64,000 bases of DNA from assembly GCA_944472155.2 (NCBI GenBank), contig OX235275.1:59103228-59167227 (forward strand), given 5' to 3'. A program made the position numbers and the translations under genes. The notes below the pieces were generated by a model. The model did no database searches, had not been told where the DNA came from, and was given only the letters and a program-made list of their open reading frames with translations. Numbering within the stretch: the first letter of the stretch is position 1; each line of letters starts with the position of its first letter. This document shows, piece by piece, positions 48,991 to 60,963 of the stretch. Source of the DNA: Trichobilharzia szidati (taxonomy: Eukaryota > Platyhelminthes > Trematoda > Strigeidida > Schistosomatidae).

Positions 48991-49204
48991 ATCTTTCGAG
49001 AACATTGATATCAAATCAAATATATCATTAAGGTAATACCTTGTCATTTTTCTCCTTACCAGCTGAAGGATATCTGCTAGCTGAAAGTCATTTTCCTCAG
49101 TAATTTTGTAAGGTTGTGTTGTTTCTGATGGCTTTCCAGGCGGATGATTTGAATACCTGAACTCATCTGGATAACGATTTCTCATAAGTAATTCTCTGAC
49201 AATT

Positions 49205-49385
49205 ACAAGCTCTTCATTGACGCAGATTATCCAGCTCTACGAATCAGACACTTTACTAAGTCACGTCTATACTTTAAAGATGCAGAAATCGCAAATGAGT
49301 GTACTGACCTGTCGTTGTAGGTCTCCTATACACACTTCTTCTCAGTGTGCCTGCCATCTTCTTTCAGTCATGGATTTTACTCCAG
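49205..49385 (-). pseudogene. Penelope-like fragment in segment D
   Basis: The minus strand has RRSVYRRPTTTGQYTHL, matching RRSVYRKPTSTDQ of the PLE at 51515-52930. It corresponds to the remnant at 5840-6000 of segment A, so the PLE was already part of the duplicated unit. Confidence 0.55.
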
Positions 49386-50091
49386 AACGTGTATCGAATG
49401 ATGTGAGGTGTAGTCGAGAAGGGGATACCTAACTCGAGGACAGAATATCAAGGCTGGAGTTGATGTCTTGAACAATGTTTGACATGGCATATATTGATCT
49501 GAGACATACACTGATAAAACGGGAATTAACCGTTGACGTGATTGCATGCCTCCTCTGGCTTGAAATAATTAATGTATTGCCACACAGGTTAGTACTCCCC
49601 ACACGAAATCAGTGAAATAATGTCCATTCAACTACTGATACCTGTGTGAGTCACTGATACGTTACAAAATGTGGTCTAACTAAGGGTATTGGGTGAAGAT
49701 TGGTTAGGGGAAGGTGCTGATCAGTAGTCAGAAAACATAGTCAGTAGTGTTAGTCAACACGTTAAGGAATTGGAATAGGCGGACTAGAGTCATGCAATAA
49801 AATATATGCATATATTATTGGCCAGATGTGGGATGTTGACCCTAAAGCTTCTGCAGATCAATGAATCACACTACTCTTACAGTTGCTACAAAGAATGCTC
49901 TTTACAAAGATTCTGAAATTCTTCCTCCTGAAGATGTCGCAAGCTAATTCTCATTTGAAATCAAGATTCACGTTCTCTGACAATTCATCATCACCACTAC
50001 GCTATTCTCAATTGTCACCCTCTAATATCACTAGTTACAATTTGATTGTTCATCACATGTTTGAAATGTCTTGACAAAAATAACCCCAAAA

Positions 50092-50508
50092 AATCGATGA
50101 GATGCTCACTGGCGACTTCCCCTATTCATGTAGGTAGTTACCTGGGTTTCTAATGAGAAGCCGTGACCAGAAGGGTGCAGCACGTCGGGTGTGAGGACAG
50201 ATACTCGCCGCCGAAGACAGTGGCTAGCGGTTGCGCTATTTCATGAATTGGCAGAAGCTAGAATTCATGGGCTGGCCACTGGATTGTGTCCCAGTGGCTT
50301 AAGGGTCTACGACCTCACCTTGTAACCAGAAGGTCGTAGGTTCGAACCCAGGTGGGGTGGATGCGTACTGATGAAGAGTCTAAAACTGGGTGGACGAAAC
50401 AGCTGACTGTTTAGTACTCCCAGACTTTCCAATGGTTCTCTAACCAATGTCAACTCATGATGAAATCCTGTTACCAATCAAATCCCTACAAACCAACACT
50501 TCAATTTT
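50092..50508 (+). mobile_element. SINE with tRNA-like part and hammerhead core (Sm-alpha-like)
   Basis: Segments A and C have neighbouring bases AACCCAAAAGAATT and TATTCTTA without this block, so it is an insertion into D. It has a leading part (50191-50285), a tRNA-like part with CCCAGTGGCTTAAGG (A-box-like) and the B box GGTTCGAACCC, a hammerhead-like region (50359-50420), and a tail ending ACAAACCAACACTTCAATTT. The family layout corresponds to the Sm-alpha SINE-like repeats known from schistosomes. Related copies are at 56810-57150. Confidence 0.75.
50359..50420 (+). ncRNA. Hammerhead ribozyme-like core inside SINE
   Basis: The core boxes CTGATGA (50368-50374) and GAAA (50396-50399) are both present. 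Stem III is AAACAG with loop CTGA and CTGTTT. Stem I pairs TA with TA and, after an internal loop, GGA with TCC. Stem II is weak: GTC and GAC pair, with extra bases, so cleavage may be slow or lost. The position after the tRNA-like part is as in Sm-alpha. Confidence 0.5.
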
Positions 50509-50837
50509 TATTCTTATCGAACAAACCTCATACACAATACACACACGCACCCACAAACAGAATTACGTGTAACTGCAATTGTGTTAAGCTAACAAGTGAG
50601 TGAATTCGTCTCCGGAAAGAGACTCTTCTCTGAACTACGTGTTGTGCTTTGATTATGTTTTATTGAAAGAGAGGAAAAAAGTGTTTTGCATCAATTTCCA
50701 TTTACTACTAGCATCACATTGACAGTAGCTGGATACATTTGTTCGAAATATTGGAAACAAACTGCTTGCTTAGTAACACCAGCCATGTAGACTAATGATT
50801 GCAGTGTGCTTCTTAGTGAATGTGAATTGAATACATT

Positions 50838-51240
50838 TTAACATTATTTGTTATCCTCCTGTGATTTGACTGACTGTTGGTAATAATATCTTCCTTATCT
50901 CTGGTATTTGTGTTGAATCACTTATACTGCCTCGGTGAACGAGGTAGGATTCTGTCATCAATCTCTTTCGCTCTCTTCCTACCGATATTACTTCTTAGAA
51001 TTTTGATTCTGTCCCACCACCCTATGGTGTGGTTGTGTATTAATGCATGCAGTGCAACTGCTGAGTTTTTTCTAAATTACTTATCTTCGTGGGCAGAGTG
51101 AATCATCCTAACCTTAGCTAAATTCTTATGTTCTGATAATCTCCCTAGTCCTGATCTACTAGTTTGACCTAACTTACAGTCATTTCAAGGTACTTTGCAA
51201 ATTATATTACTTCGTTTAATTGGTTCAACCAGGTCTTTTA
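50838..51240 (+). repeat. Dispersed repeat, first copy
   Basis: This stretch, from TTATCCTCCTGTGATTTGAC to GGTTCAACCA, recurs in reverse at about 61130-61560. Shared parts include CACCACCCTAT..GTGTGGTTGTGT and AGTTTGACCTA..TTACA. It has no coding motif. It may be internal sequence of a non-autonomous element. Confidence 0.65.
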
Positions 51241-51514
51241 GCCTACGTATATAAACCAATCATGGTGATTTATCAATAGAACACAAAATGATTGAGCAAA
51301 GAATATCCTTTTCGATAAATTCCTCTTCTGGTTCTACAATTACATATACACATGTTGAGATACATAGAATATTCTAGAATAGTAGTCAATAACAATATTA
51401 GTGTTTTTTAAATAATAATATCGATTTGTAAAGTAAGATCACAATGGAATTACAGTTCATTAAAGATGCTTAAATTACAATAAGCATACAAATATAGTAG
51501 CAAATAGCATATCA

Positions 51515-52930
51515 ACTAAAATTGGGTAAATTCCACAAAAATTGAGGATCATTCAAACCTAGATGGCCAAGGTAAGGATAATGTCTGAAGGCACTTGTTA
51601 ATATGGATTCCTGCAGCCTCAGCATATTTAGTATTCGAACTCTTAAGGTGAAATTGAGATTCGTAGGTATGCGGTAAATGACCCTGAAAACATGGTTAAC
51701 GTCACTCTTGTGTTCTCTATCCACAAGATGAGATAGAATAGCACTGAGAATAGATTTTGTTTGTCCTTTGCTTAACCACACAGGGTGATGTTCGGAAATT
51801 CGACGAGAGACACGCCTAATTGTACGGCCTACGCAATCAACTGGCTCCACAGGAGCAGTTAAATTGGTAGATACATATGGAAGAGACGGAATTAGGCAGT
51901 TTATCTTTTACTCCCGAAAGTAAAAGAAAAGTGGTTTTAAAGATACAGCGTAATTCGGCAGCAGGGGATGCTCTTTTCACCGTATTTTTAAGGCGCTGTG
52001 TTAGTATCCCGCTGATACTGTCCCCAAGGAACTGAATTTGTAAGAATAAGGCCTTTTAAGGAACTGATGGTACCTTGAGCTGCCTTGTTTTCGGATTCAT
52101 ATGCTTATCAATGAACTTTTCCTGGATAACCGTTTTCACTCAGCAACCGTTTAATATTATTAAGTTCTTCATCAAGATATTCACCTGAGCAAATCGCTCT
52201 TGCTCTGTGAACTAAGCACTTTATCAAATTGCGTTTGTATTTAAAAGGCAAGAAGCTGAAAAATGAGTTTACTGATCCGTTGATGTAGGTTTTCTATATA
52301 CACTTCTTCTAATCGCGCCATCCTCTTTTCTAGTCATAAGGACGTCTAGAAATGAAACACTAGAGTCTTTTCCTTTCTCAATAGTGAAATTTATTGCAGC
52401 GTGAACCTCGTTAAATTTATTCAGGATGTTCTTTCCTTCCTTCTCATTTTTCATAATCAAAAATGTATCATCCATGTAAAGATAATAGAATTCAAGTTCA
52501 TTAATAACATCCTTCAAAGGCCCATTTTCTGGTTTCGCAAGGAAAATATCGGCTAGAATGGGTCCTAGTGGTGACCCCATCGCCACACCATCGATTTGTC
52601 TATACAGTTACTTATTAAATAAAAAGTGGACATTCATTGTGCATTTCAAGAGAAGCTCTTTCATAAGAGATATAGGAATGCTAACATCAATGTTCTGTCT
52701 TATGAGTTCTTCGCATACAAAGTCCACTGTCTCCATAGATGGAACACATTAGTGAATAAGGAAGATACGTCAAATGATATCATGAATTTATTATCAACAT
52801 TTAAACCTCTTATCCTTTCAACAAATCCAAAAGTATCCTTTACACTGTGTTTCACGAAATCGGTATGAAGAGGCTGTAAGAGTTCCACTAACCATTTGGC
52901 TACGGGATGGTATGGTGAATTTAACACATC
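51515..52930 (-). pseudogene. Penelope-like element, degenerate
   Basis: In minus-strand order there are the motif A block FMISFDVSSLFTNV (52927-52700), the RT block MGSPLGPILADIFLAKPENG with the catalytic box YLYMDDTFLIM and VSFLDVLMTRKEDGAIRRSV (52586-52269), a linker with KCLVHRARAICS, and the nuclease region VGRTIRRVSRRISEHHPVW (51850-51512). The pieces are in three frames, so at least two indels have occurred. The C-terminal part is complete and the N-terminal half is missing. This copy is the best guide for identifying the smaller PLE fragments in the window. Confidence 0.85.
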
Positions 52931-55900
52931 TTATACTGGTCGAAGCGGTACATCACTTTTGTGTGCACTTCAGGCGAGCCATTTTTCTGTAAAGTGTAGT
53001 CTACTACACTCTTAGAGCAATTTTACAAAATTATTATTTATAGCGTATTTTGGCAAATGTCACCTGACATCATTTAGCATGCGCACGCAGGAGTGTTAAA
53101 AATCTTCTTCCGCATAAATTTGATTATTTCTTCCATCTGTAAGATACTCATGAGCAGGCAACAAGAGTAATGGTGTCACAGTCTCACCGTAGGAAGAAGA
53201 AGAATTCTAGGCTAAATACTTGGTGATTTTAAGTTTCAGAGGTTTAGCTTCTTTTGTCAGCGTCGTATATTTCTACCAAGATGACAGAAGATTTCAGAGT
53301 ATGTTAAGATATATGTGGACAAAGAACTTCTTCACAAGCACAATTGGAAGTGTAAAGGAGGTGTTGTCAATCTACAGTCGAAACCTGACTCATTAACTCA
53401 CAAGCAAATCAGTGCTGACGTGTCGCTGACTTCTTAAGAACTAGTTTTTTTTACCTGACCCCAGTGACAAATCGTTTTATGACATGATGTGATATTTGCA
53501 TTCTATTGCAGATTCATAAATTAATTGTCAAATTGTTTCTCATATAGTTATAGCGTTTATTATGCCTTTCGTTGCATGCACTTCTTATTTCAGTGATAAG
53601 CATTTCCTTATAGGATCTTTGGATAATCACTGTATTTTTTTGCAGTCATTTCATTACACTGTACAGGGTTTATCCCTTCAAAAGCTACTTTAACTGTTTC
53701 ACTGAGTAATTCTCACTTATTATTCCACTTTATCACTGCGTCACAAAATATTCTTTATGGAGAACTGTTTTGTGAAAGAGTCATTCTCTGCTTTGCCATA
53801 TGGGCAATCATTATGAAAACAAACAAATTCATTGAAAAAAAAGTAGATATTTATTTGAAAATCTTAAGCAGTATTTCCAGTGTGAAACAACAAAGACGTT
53901 AAGAAAAGAGAAACAACTTCATTGCACGATAACTGTTCACAATAGTCCAAAAAGGAGCATTGTATTGCTTTTAAGGTTACTGACACTTTCAGAATTATGT
54001 TTCGCGCCATTAATTCTGTAATCGATTGAAATATATACGGACAATATCAGTAAATTTTAGCTGAAAATGATGCTTAGTTAGGTTGTCGAAAATTGATTTG
54101 GTAACACTTTTTCAAAATCAAAGTTGAGTGAATTCAGGGTTTCTCATAGATGACCGACAAAAGCTGTTGCATACGGAATTTCTGTGATGTGTTGAATGCG
54201 TGCATGGTCTTGTATCACTTAGAATAAATTCAGTCTGGACCAAGGACTAAAACCTGCTGTCCAATCAATGTACAAGAATATTAGTCCGAAGAAGTAGTTA
54301 ATTACTTCTTCATATGTTCAATAAATTACTGTAAAAGAAAAAGAGTAGCCGCTCTCACTTTGCTGGATAACTTCTGTTCTGGAACAGAACAGTTAATTCA
54401 ACCTCTGAATGCATTTTTCAAGCATATTTTCATTTGTGAAATAATGCCTTGATTGTGAATGTATGCTGAGGATTTCAGTGAACTGATGGACAAAAACCTC
54501 ATCTGTTCTCAGGTGATAAGAAACAACTATTCAGATGCACTGTTATTCAACAACCTATGACTATGCAGAGAAGACTTTGAGAAAGACAACTTCGAACCAC
54601 CTGTTCACAATGCTGCTAACATAATGAATAGCCAATGCTAGTTATCTTCAAATAAATTATAAGCAGTTAATAATTATGCCACGAATAATCGTAATAAAAC
54701 TAACCAGAAGAATCATCTCGCTGGAAAACAGATGAAAAATATCCACATGTCAGTAGGTATACAACATAACCAACATTAAAATAATTTTGGACTGGAATGT
54801 TTTCGTGAGTAGAGGACTTAACTTTAATGAGGAGTGATCAGTGCCAATCATGTCAGTATAGGCAGCATTCATGCAACTCTAAAGGTCCAAATTTTAAATG
54901 ATAATTTCTTTCGAACCTTGTCTTTTATTATAAATATGAGGGAAATACTTGTATGTTGCGTTGACTTTCATTTTGACACTGAAAGCATAGCAATAGACGA
55001 TACGAATTAGATTCTATCTCAGTCCGTTAACATTCCTTTTCTCTTTCTCAATATTACGAAAATAATTATTACCTTGTTCAATGTCGTTGTTGGTAACTTC
55101 CTACTAACCAACTCACTACCAATTGGAACCTTTACCTTTATATGCTGTATTTCGTTCGACAGATTTACAATCCAGCCGCCTAAATGCATCTTTCATTTGC
55201 GACACTGCAGATGACTACTGGCAACTTATGTAAAAGCTGAGGTCAAGTTAACCGGCTGTCATTATGTGCAAAAGTGCTGTTTTTTCTTGGCTACGTATAG
55301 ATAAATGCTCTGGGTTACCATTACAATACTACATAGCTAGTTATAAGAGATCTCAGGAGAATAGATTTTCCTTCAGTCAGTTCCAGCAACATGGCAATTC
55401 CATATACTCATGTTTGTTTTAGAGCAAATACAATAATGCTAGAGTTATGATGGGATTCAGAAAGTGAAAGTTCCGCTGTAGGCTTATCTTTTGCAATGTT
55501 AAACTCATCTGTGAACGTGACCTTATGTACGAAACGCCTAAACTACTGTATTGGCACATGAATCTGACTATCCGGAGCTTTCGGTCAATCGTTTGCGTAA
55601 AGATGAATGTATGAGCCCATGTAAAACAAGCAGATTAAAATTAAATTTGAACTATTGAGTGAAATCAACAGTTTTTTTAAGGGATTTGAGATGAATTCCA
55701 ATGGTTGATTATGTCATTATTTTGAGTTCCAATAGTTGAGCATGCAGAGATGCTGAGTGATGGCTAAAGAGCTTTGACAAGTAGGGTGTAATACACTAAT
55801 GCCAAATAGGCCCAACAAGCACGAAAATGTGTAGTTGCTCAGGAGTGTTTTCAGTGGTATTGCGTTTGTCTCTAACATTTAATATTCATGACTGCGCTAT

Positions 55901-56800
55901 GTCACATATATATAAGTGAAAGCAGGAATTGAACAGAAAATACGTAGCCTGTTACACTGCTTATTTAGCATGTGTGTTATGTTGCTAGCATATCCTGTTT
56001 GAGCCTAATTTGTTTCGCTGCACACTGCGTTATGATACAGATTTTCATGCCCAGTTCTGCTGCCACCATTGGTAATTTCTTCAGTTAGTCTGGTTGCACA
56101 GAACTCTACTTAGCAAACTGGAGTCATGAAAATGGTTAAAAATGATGGTGAAATGTGAGCACAACTAAAGACCAGCAACTTCAAAAATATAAATTGGACT
56201 CGACTGATAAACCACAGCATTAAATCGTTGTCTGAACAGCAAGATAAAACTATGGAAGCTGTGATTTATGTCAAAATTTTCCAGATAGCTTTATCTGTCT
56301 CGTCTATATGGTGATATATGCAGCGTTCCTACCCATTGTCGACAGCGGAAAATTAATTATTTGTAAACCAATTTGACCCCAACAAAAATTAGGAAAAAGA
56401 AATGCATCTAGTTGAAAATGCGTAGTGAATGAAGGCTCATATGGATTTATTAGAGGTTTGCATGTACGTATCTCAAATCATCCAGTCATTGGAAAAGAAA
56501 AAGCATATTCTCTTTGCATCAAAACGACTTACCAGTAGTCATATCCCCTCTCTGTTTTTGATTTAAATATGATAATTTTAAAAGAGCGTATTATTAGTTT
56601 AGCTGTTTACTGGTTTCCTTTTATGAGCCGAAATATACAGTTAGTTACATTAACGTGAAAATTTGCAGGTTGGCTTGATGTAACTGTAACTGAATCAGAT
56701 GAAATCAATGGAAAGAAGCATATTTTTGTGTAATCCAAAAATCATTATTTTGGTTACAGGATTTCATCATGAGCTGACATTGGATAGAGAACTATTGGAA
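52931..56800. other. Unassigned 3.9-kb stretch
   Basis: AT-rich sequence in which I see no convincing coding exon, RNA gene or transposon on either strand. No match to the paralogous segments was noticed. It may be unique intergenic DNA or intron. Confidence 0.4.
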
Positions 56801-56809
56801 AACCAGCTG

Positions 56810-57035
56810 GAACTACTGGACAGCTGTCTCCTCCGTTCTAGTTTGGGACTCTTCAGCACTATACACCCACCAATAGCGTTCGAACCCAGGAATATTTGAT
56901 TACAAGGCTAGCGAGCTCGTAGACCATTAGGCCACTGGGATCTGATCGAATGGCAGACCCAAGAACTCTAAATTTTGCCAATTCACGACATAGCGCGACC
57001 ACTAGCTAATTTCTTGAGCTAGTATTTGTCCTCAC
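56810..57035 (-). mobile_element. SINE (Sm-alpha-like), 5' part, inverted
   Basis: On the minus strand this follows the same order as 50191-50420: GAGGACAAATACTAG, GTGAATTGGCA, the tRNA-like CCCAGTGGCCTAATGG and GGTTCGAACG, then a decayed hammerhead region (CTGAAGAGTCCCAAACTAG, ending ACAGCTGTCC). The GAAA box is not intact. Confidence 0.7.
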
Positions 57036-57150
57036 GCTCGACAGCTGTTCAGTACTCCCAGCTGGTTTCCCAATGGTTCTCTACCCAATGTCAGCTTATG
57101 ATGAAATCCTGTGACCCATCAAATCAAATCCCTACAAACCAACACTTGAA
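57036..57150 (+). mobile_element. SINE (Sm-alpha-like), 3' tail
   Basis: From CAGTACTCCCAGCTGG to ACAAACCAACACTTGAAAA this matches the tail of the SINE at 50092-50508 (50412-50505). It is joined to the 5' part in the opposite orientation at 56810-57035. Confidence 0.7.
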
Positions 57151-58019
57151 AATCATTATTTTCCTCAGAGACATTTGTTAATCACATTAAGTGAAACTTC
57201 AAAAGAGTAGATAACACCGATGAATATATGAAAAAAAACAAAATGTTGTTATAAGGAAGTAAGTTGACCGGCAGTTGAAGCTAATATTTTATTTCATTTA
57301 ATCAGTTCGCCATGTTATATACGTCGACGTCAGATGTTCAGTTAGTGAAGACAAACTCTTTCCTGAAATGCAGATATTTGAAGATGCTCAGTGGAAGCTC
57401 ATATACATTTATTAAAGGTTTTCATGTTCAGCTACTCATGTGATTCATCCATCGATTTGCTGAGAATCCTGATCATTCAGGATAAATGTGATTAAACGAG
57501 AGGAAACTTACGATCGTCTGAATTCATACATAAACATATATATATATGTATTCGGTACTGCATGGGTGACTCAGTGATCAAACTTCCTGCGGTAAATTCC
57601 GATTGCATTTATAAATTTCAGTATCAGTTTCTCAACATTCTTAGCTGCTCAAGTTTTTCAAAAAACTTCAGACAGCACCAGTTAAACTGTGTGAGATCAA
57701 GACAGTTTTAGATCAGTCGATTCTATCAGCTGTACATCAGATATGAGGAACTCAAACTCTCCACACAAACACACACCACAGAGGATTAACTTTCATGGGT
57801 GACCACAGCAAATATTCTTCACAACATCTGTTTTAATTCAATGTTAATCGAAGATTTTTTAATGGAATATAATACATTCAGCTTCTTTATTTGAACATTT
57901 TCTCAAACATACGACGTATTTGTGAAACTTGAAGTATTGATTAAGTCATCCGTTCAGTGTTTTGAGTCAGAAAATATCAGACAATAATGAGATCAGAGTT
58001 TAATTTGTGGATGGTGACT
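57151..58019. other. Unassigned stretch
   Basis: No gene or repeat is recognised. A short alternating TA stretch lies at 57535-57550. Confidence 0.3.
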
Positions 58020-58175
58020 AGCCGTGGAATCCAGGATGCGCAGTTCGTCCTATTTCGGACTCGTAATCTGGACGTACCTGAATTTCCCAGTGAGTGATGA
58101 TGTTCTCACCGAGGCTCGAACCCATTGCATCTTCACAAGAAGCCGACATGTCAACATGAAACTGAACACTTGGGT
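58020..58175 (-). mobile_element. SINE with hammerhead remnant (Sm-alpha type)
   Basis: On the minus strand a B-box-like GGTTCGAGCCT is followed by a hammerhead-type segment at 58076-58022 in the order known for Sm-alpha. It differs in sequence from the family at 50092, so it is a separate subfamily or an older copy. Confidence 0.6.
58022..58076 (-). ncRNA. Degenerate Sm-alpha-type hammerhead ribozyme
   Basis: Stem II with its loop is preserved (GTCCGAAATAGGAC), and the end CATCCTGGATTCCAC resembles the 3' arm and stem I of the well-studied Sm-alpha hammerhead. The CTGATGA box has become ATTACGA, and GAAAC has become GAACT, so it should be inactive. Confidence 0.55.
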
Positions 58176-58179
58176 CTAA

Positions 58180-60030
58180 TTAATCGAAGCGAAAATCTAA
58201 AATTTAATTAAAATAATGGGATCAACTTTTTATCCAACGTTTTTGTCTAAGCATTTGTTTGGCGAGTAGATGGAAATATATATGTCATTGGCTTAGGACG
58301 ATGAGGTTGAATGCTTGACTCACTTTTGCAGTAAAACCCTGTTTTTTTCAATATAGGACAATTGAAAATTACGTTCAAAGCAGAAAAACTACAGTATATT
58401 TGAAAACTAGCAGTCACAAAATCCCCCACTATGCTTCAAGTTTTATACCTTTATTATAATATTCATACCCTTGTAAATCATCGTATTCGTATGGATGGAC
58501 AATGAAATACATTTTTCTATTTGCAGTCATTCTGACTGAACACAAATCTCTACGATTTCTGAATAGATTCCATTATCAAGTAACGCAGTGAATTACGCTC
58601 ACTAGGCTGGAACTTTGGATATTTGAATTATTCAGCATGTAAGTCAAAAAATAAAGTAGGCAAAGTGTAGTCTCTACAAAGCTCCACTTCAAATAGTGAG
58701 TGACATAACTCAACAAGCATCTAAGAAGAGCAAAATTCAGAATTTATCAATAGTAGAAAAAAAGAAGTAAAGGGTGCTGTGTAACAAGGGGATTGCTCAA
58801 AAGATCAAGAGATTAGAGGCACTGATAAGTTAAAAGTTCAGCTGCTTCTGTTTGGAGCGAAGAAATGAGACAATGATAATTAACCAGTTGAATACGGACT
58901 GCATTTAAAATTACTTTTAGGTGAAGGGAAGGAAATTTCGAGGCCAGGATTACAAAATTTGTATTGGTTTCCTGAAAGGACAAGGTTTTAGAAGATAGTC
59001 AGCTGCAAGTTCAATTTCATTTTGTGGTGACTTAATTTCTGAGTTATTCCCTTACCATTTCTCCTCAGAAGCTGAACGTCCAGGAAGGGTAACTACTCAT
59101 GGGCAATGCTTCAATCATTCATGTAGTTTATGGAGATACAGATTGCTGACTTCCAGGACAAACAGGAAAATAAAGGAGTGGCCTAAATAAACCAGAAATT
59201 TAGTTTCACAACATCATGGATCAGAACGGAAGTCAGCTGTAATCCAGTGAATGACCTACCAGAAGTTTGCCAGTTTTCAGCGTAACTGTGGAATAGGCAA
59301 TCTATTCACATCTCCACTTAAAGAAGAGATATGAACGACTGTTTGAATGCAACAGCGTCATATTTATTAATATATAGCTAAGATTAACTGAGTCGGTGTA
59401 AACGGTTTGTGGACAATCCCAATTTGCATTCTGAAGCACTCCATTTTACACTTACAGACGGCCGAAAAATAATGAATGCGCTAATCCAAACAAAATATAT
59501 TTAACTTACTACAAACTTTTAAGAATCGCAAAACATCGTAAGTGAATAAATAACCAATATTCAAGAATAACAGTTTACCAGCCATTTCATCGTCTCTACG
59601 TTGTTAATTCGCGTGTATTTGTGTGTTTGTGTTATTTGAAATAATTTGAAGGATTGACATTTTTTAGTGAACAATATCCATGACAACTTTGTAATACAGT
59701 TATGGTCACTATGCCTGATACAAAATGGAGGAAAAGTAAATTAACCCACCAGCCACTCAATGTCAAAGAATCAACCGTGTAATCTTCATTCAGTAAGCTA
59801 CCTGTGTGTTTTGATGCCACAGTCTTGTTTCGTTACAGAAAGATTATTCACATAATTTAACTTGTCTAATTAACACGTATAGAAGAGGAAACATTAGTCG
59901 CCATGTAAAAAACGCTATCCCATCGCTCAATTCAGTGTGCGAGAAATAGTCATTATAAAAGTATTTAGGCTGTACTCTCTGAGATGTGTTCGAGTTCCAC
60001 TGGAGCTGAAGTTCAGAAAAATATACATGC
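58180..60030. other. Unassigned stretch
   Basis: No supported gene. Open frames of about 60 codons on the minus strand (58429-58247 and 59820-59632) have no motif. Confidence 0.35.
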
Positions 60031-60034
60031 ACAT

Positions 60035-60219
60035 GTGCGTCGGTGGCACAGTGGTTAGGACTCTCGCCGACCATGCACATGGTCCGGGGTTCGATCCCCT
60101 GCCGGCGCACACCCGATATCTATGGTCGGCCTGAATTTGGGCTACCGATATCCATGCTGAAAATTCCATACTTGTACTGAAAATACGGTGTGGAATCAAG
60201 CTGTAAATCAAAAAAAAAA
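60035..60219 (+). mobile_element. SINE with complete tRNA-Cys-like head and poly(A) tail
   Basis: The head (60035-60110, 76 nt) folds as a cloverleaf. The acceptor GTGCGTC pairs with GGCGCAC, the T arm contains GGTTCGATCCC, and the anticodon loop ATGCACA would present GCA. The tail (CACCCGATATCTATGGTCGG and on) ends in a run of A at 60209-60219. Two other copies (30191 and 13257) share the head or the tail, so this is a SINE and not a single tRNA gene. Confidence 0.85.
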
Positions 60220-60963
60220 TTTAAGTTGACTTACGAAGGTCTAGAGTATTTGCAGTTAAATTTCACTATTTGATTATTGGAGTGGTGATGGCGGTAATTT
60301 CCTTGGCGAAAATACTTCAGCATATAACGTTTGTTGACTCATTTGTTATACTGTTTCTCTAGTCATGTATATTCCAACAATCTTGAAGGTGTAACAAGAG
60401 TCATATTCTATTCATATTTCTTTGCGAATAATATCGAAGATGGAAGTGCTTTTTATTATTTTGAATTTAGAAGTCTTTCAGTTCTCACTCTACTTTCTTG
60501 ATTTGTGTTTTTCCTGACATGGATTTTCATGTTATGAACGTGTTACATGTCGAAATGCTTTTTTATACAATTCTAAATGAAATATTGAAAAACACTCTTT
60601 TTTGTGTATTGGGGAACTCACAAGACTCAACTGATTTCAACAAAAGAATCATGCATGTTATAATAATCTTCATTGCATAGAAAAGCAAACGAGAGTTACC
60701 AACAATACGTGTTAAAGCGAAGATCTTATATCTTTTCTTAGTTATTTATGTTTTGATTAAATTGTTAACGAATGGAGTTGTATCAAATTCTGGATGGGGG
60801 GGCTCTGGAAATTGCGGCTATATGAGTGCCAGTTTACCTCTTCGATGTCTCAATTAGATGACAAACTGGTTTCCTTTACGTGAAGGAGAAAAAACTTAAA
60901 AATCAAACATGCTCCGAGTGAATTTAACAAAACACCAAGAATTCGAAAAGTGTCACCAGATTA
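60220..60963. other. Unassigned stretch
   Basis: No gene or repeat recognised. One 60-codon open frame (60498-60680) has no motif. Confidence 0.3.

Larger units (their letters stand above)
47925..50820 (+). repeat. Paralogous segment D (gene-less copy of the downstream DNA)
   Basis: This matches the DNA downstream of the gene copies. 48100-48880 corresponds to the 3' flank of B and C, 49215-49340 to 5840-5970 of A, and 49510-50820 to 10440-11430 of A. None of the exons is present. A SINE of about 415 bp (50092-50508) interrupts it. Confidence 0.7.

Noticed and set aside
60035..60110. Genuine tRNA-Cys gene
   Set aside because: The same head with the same tail and a poly(A) end occurs elsewhere in the window, so it is a SINE.
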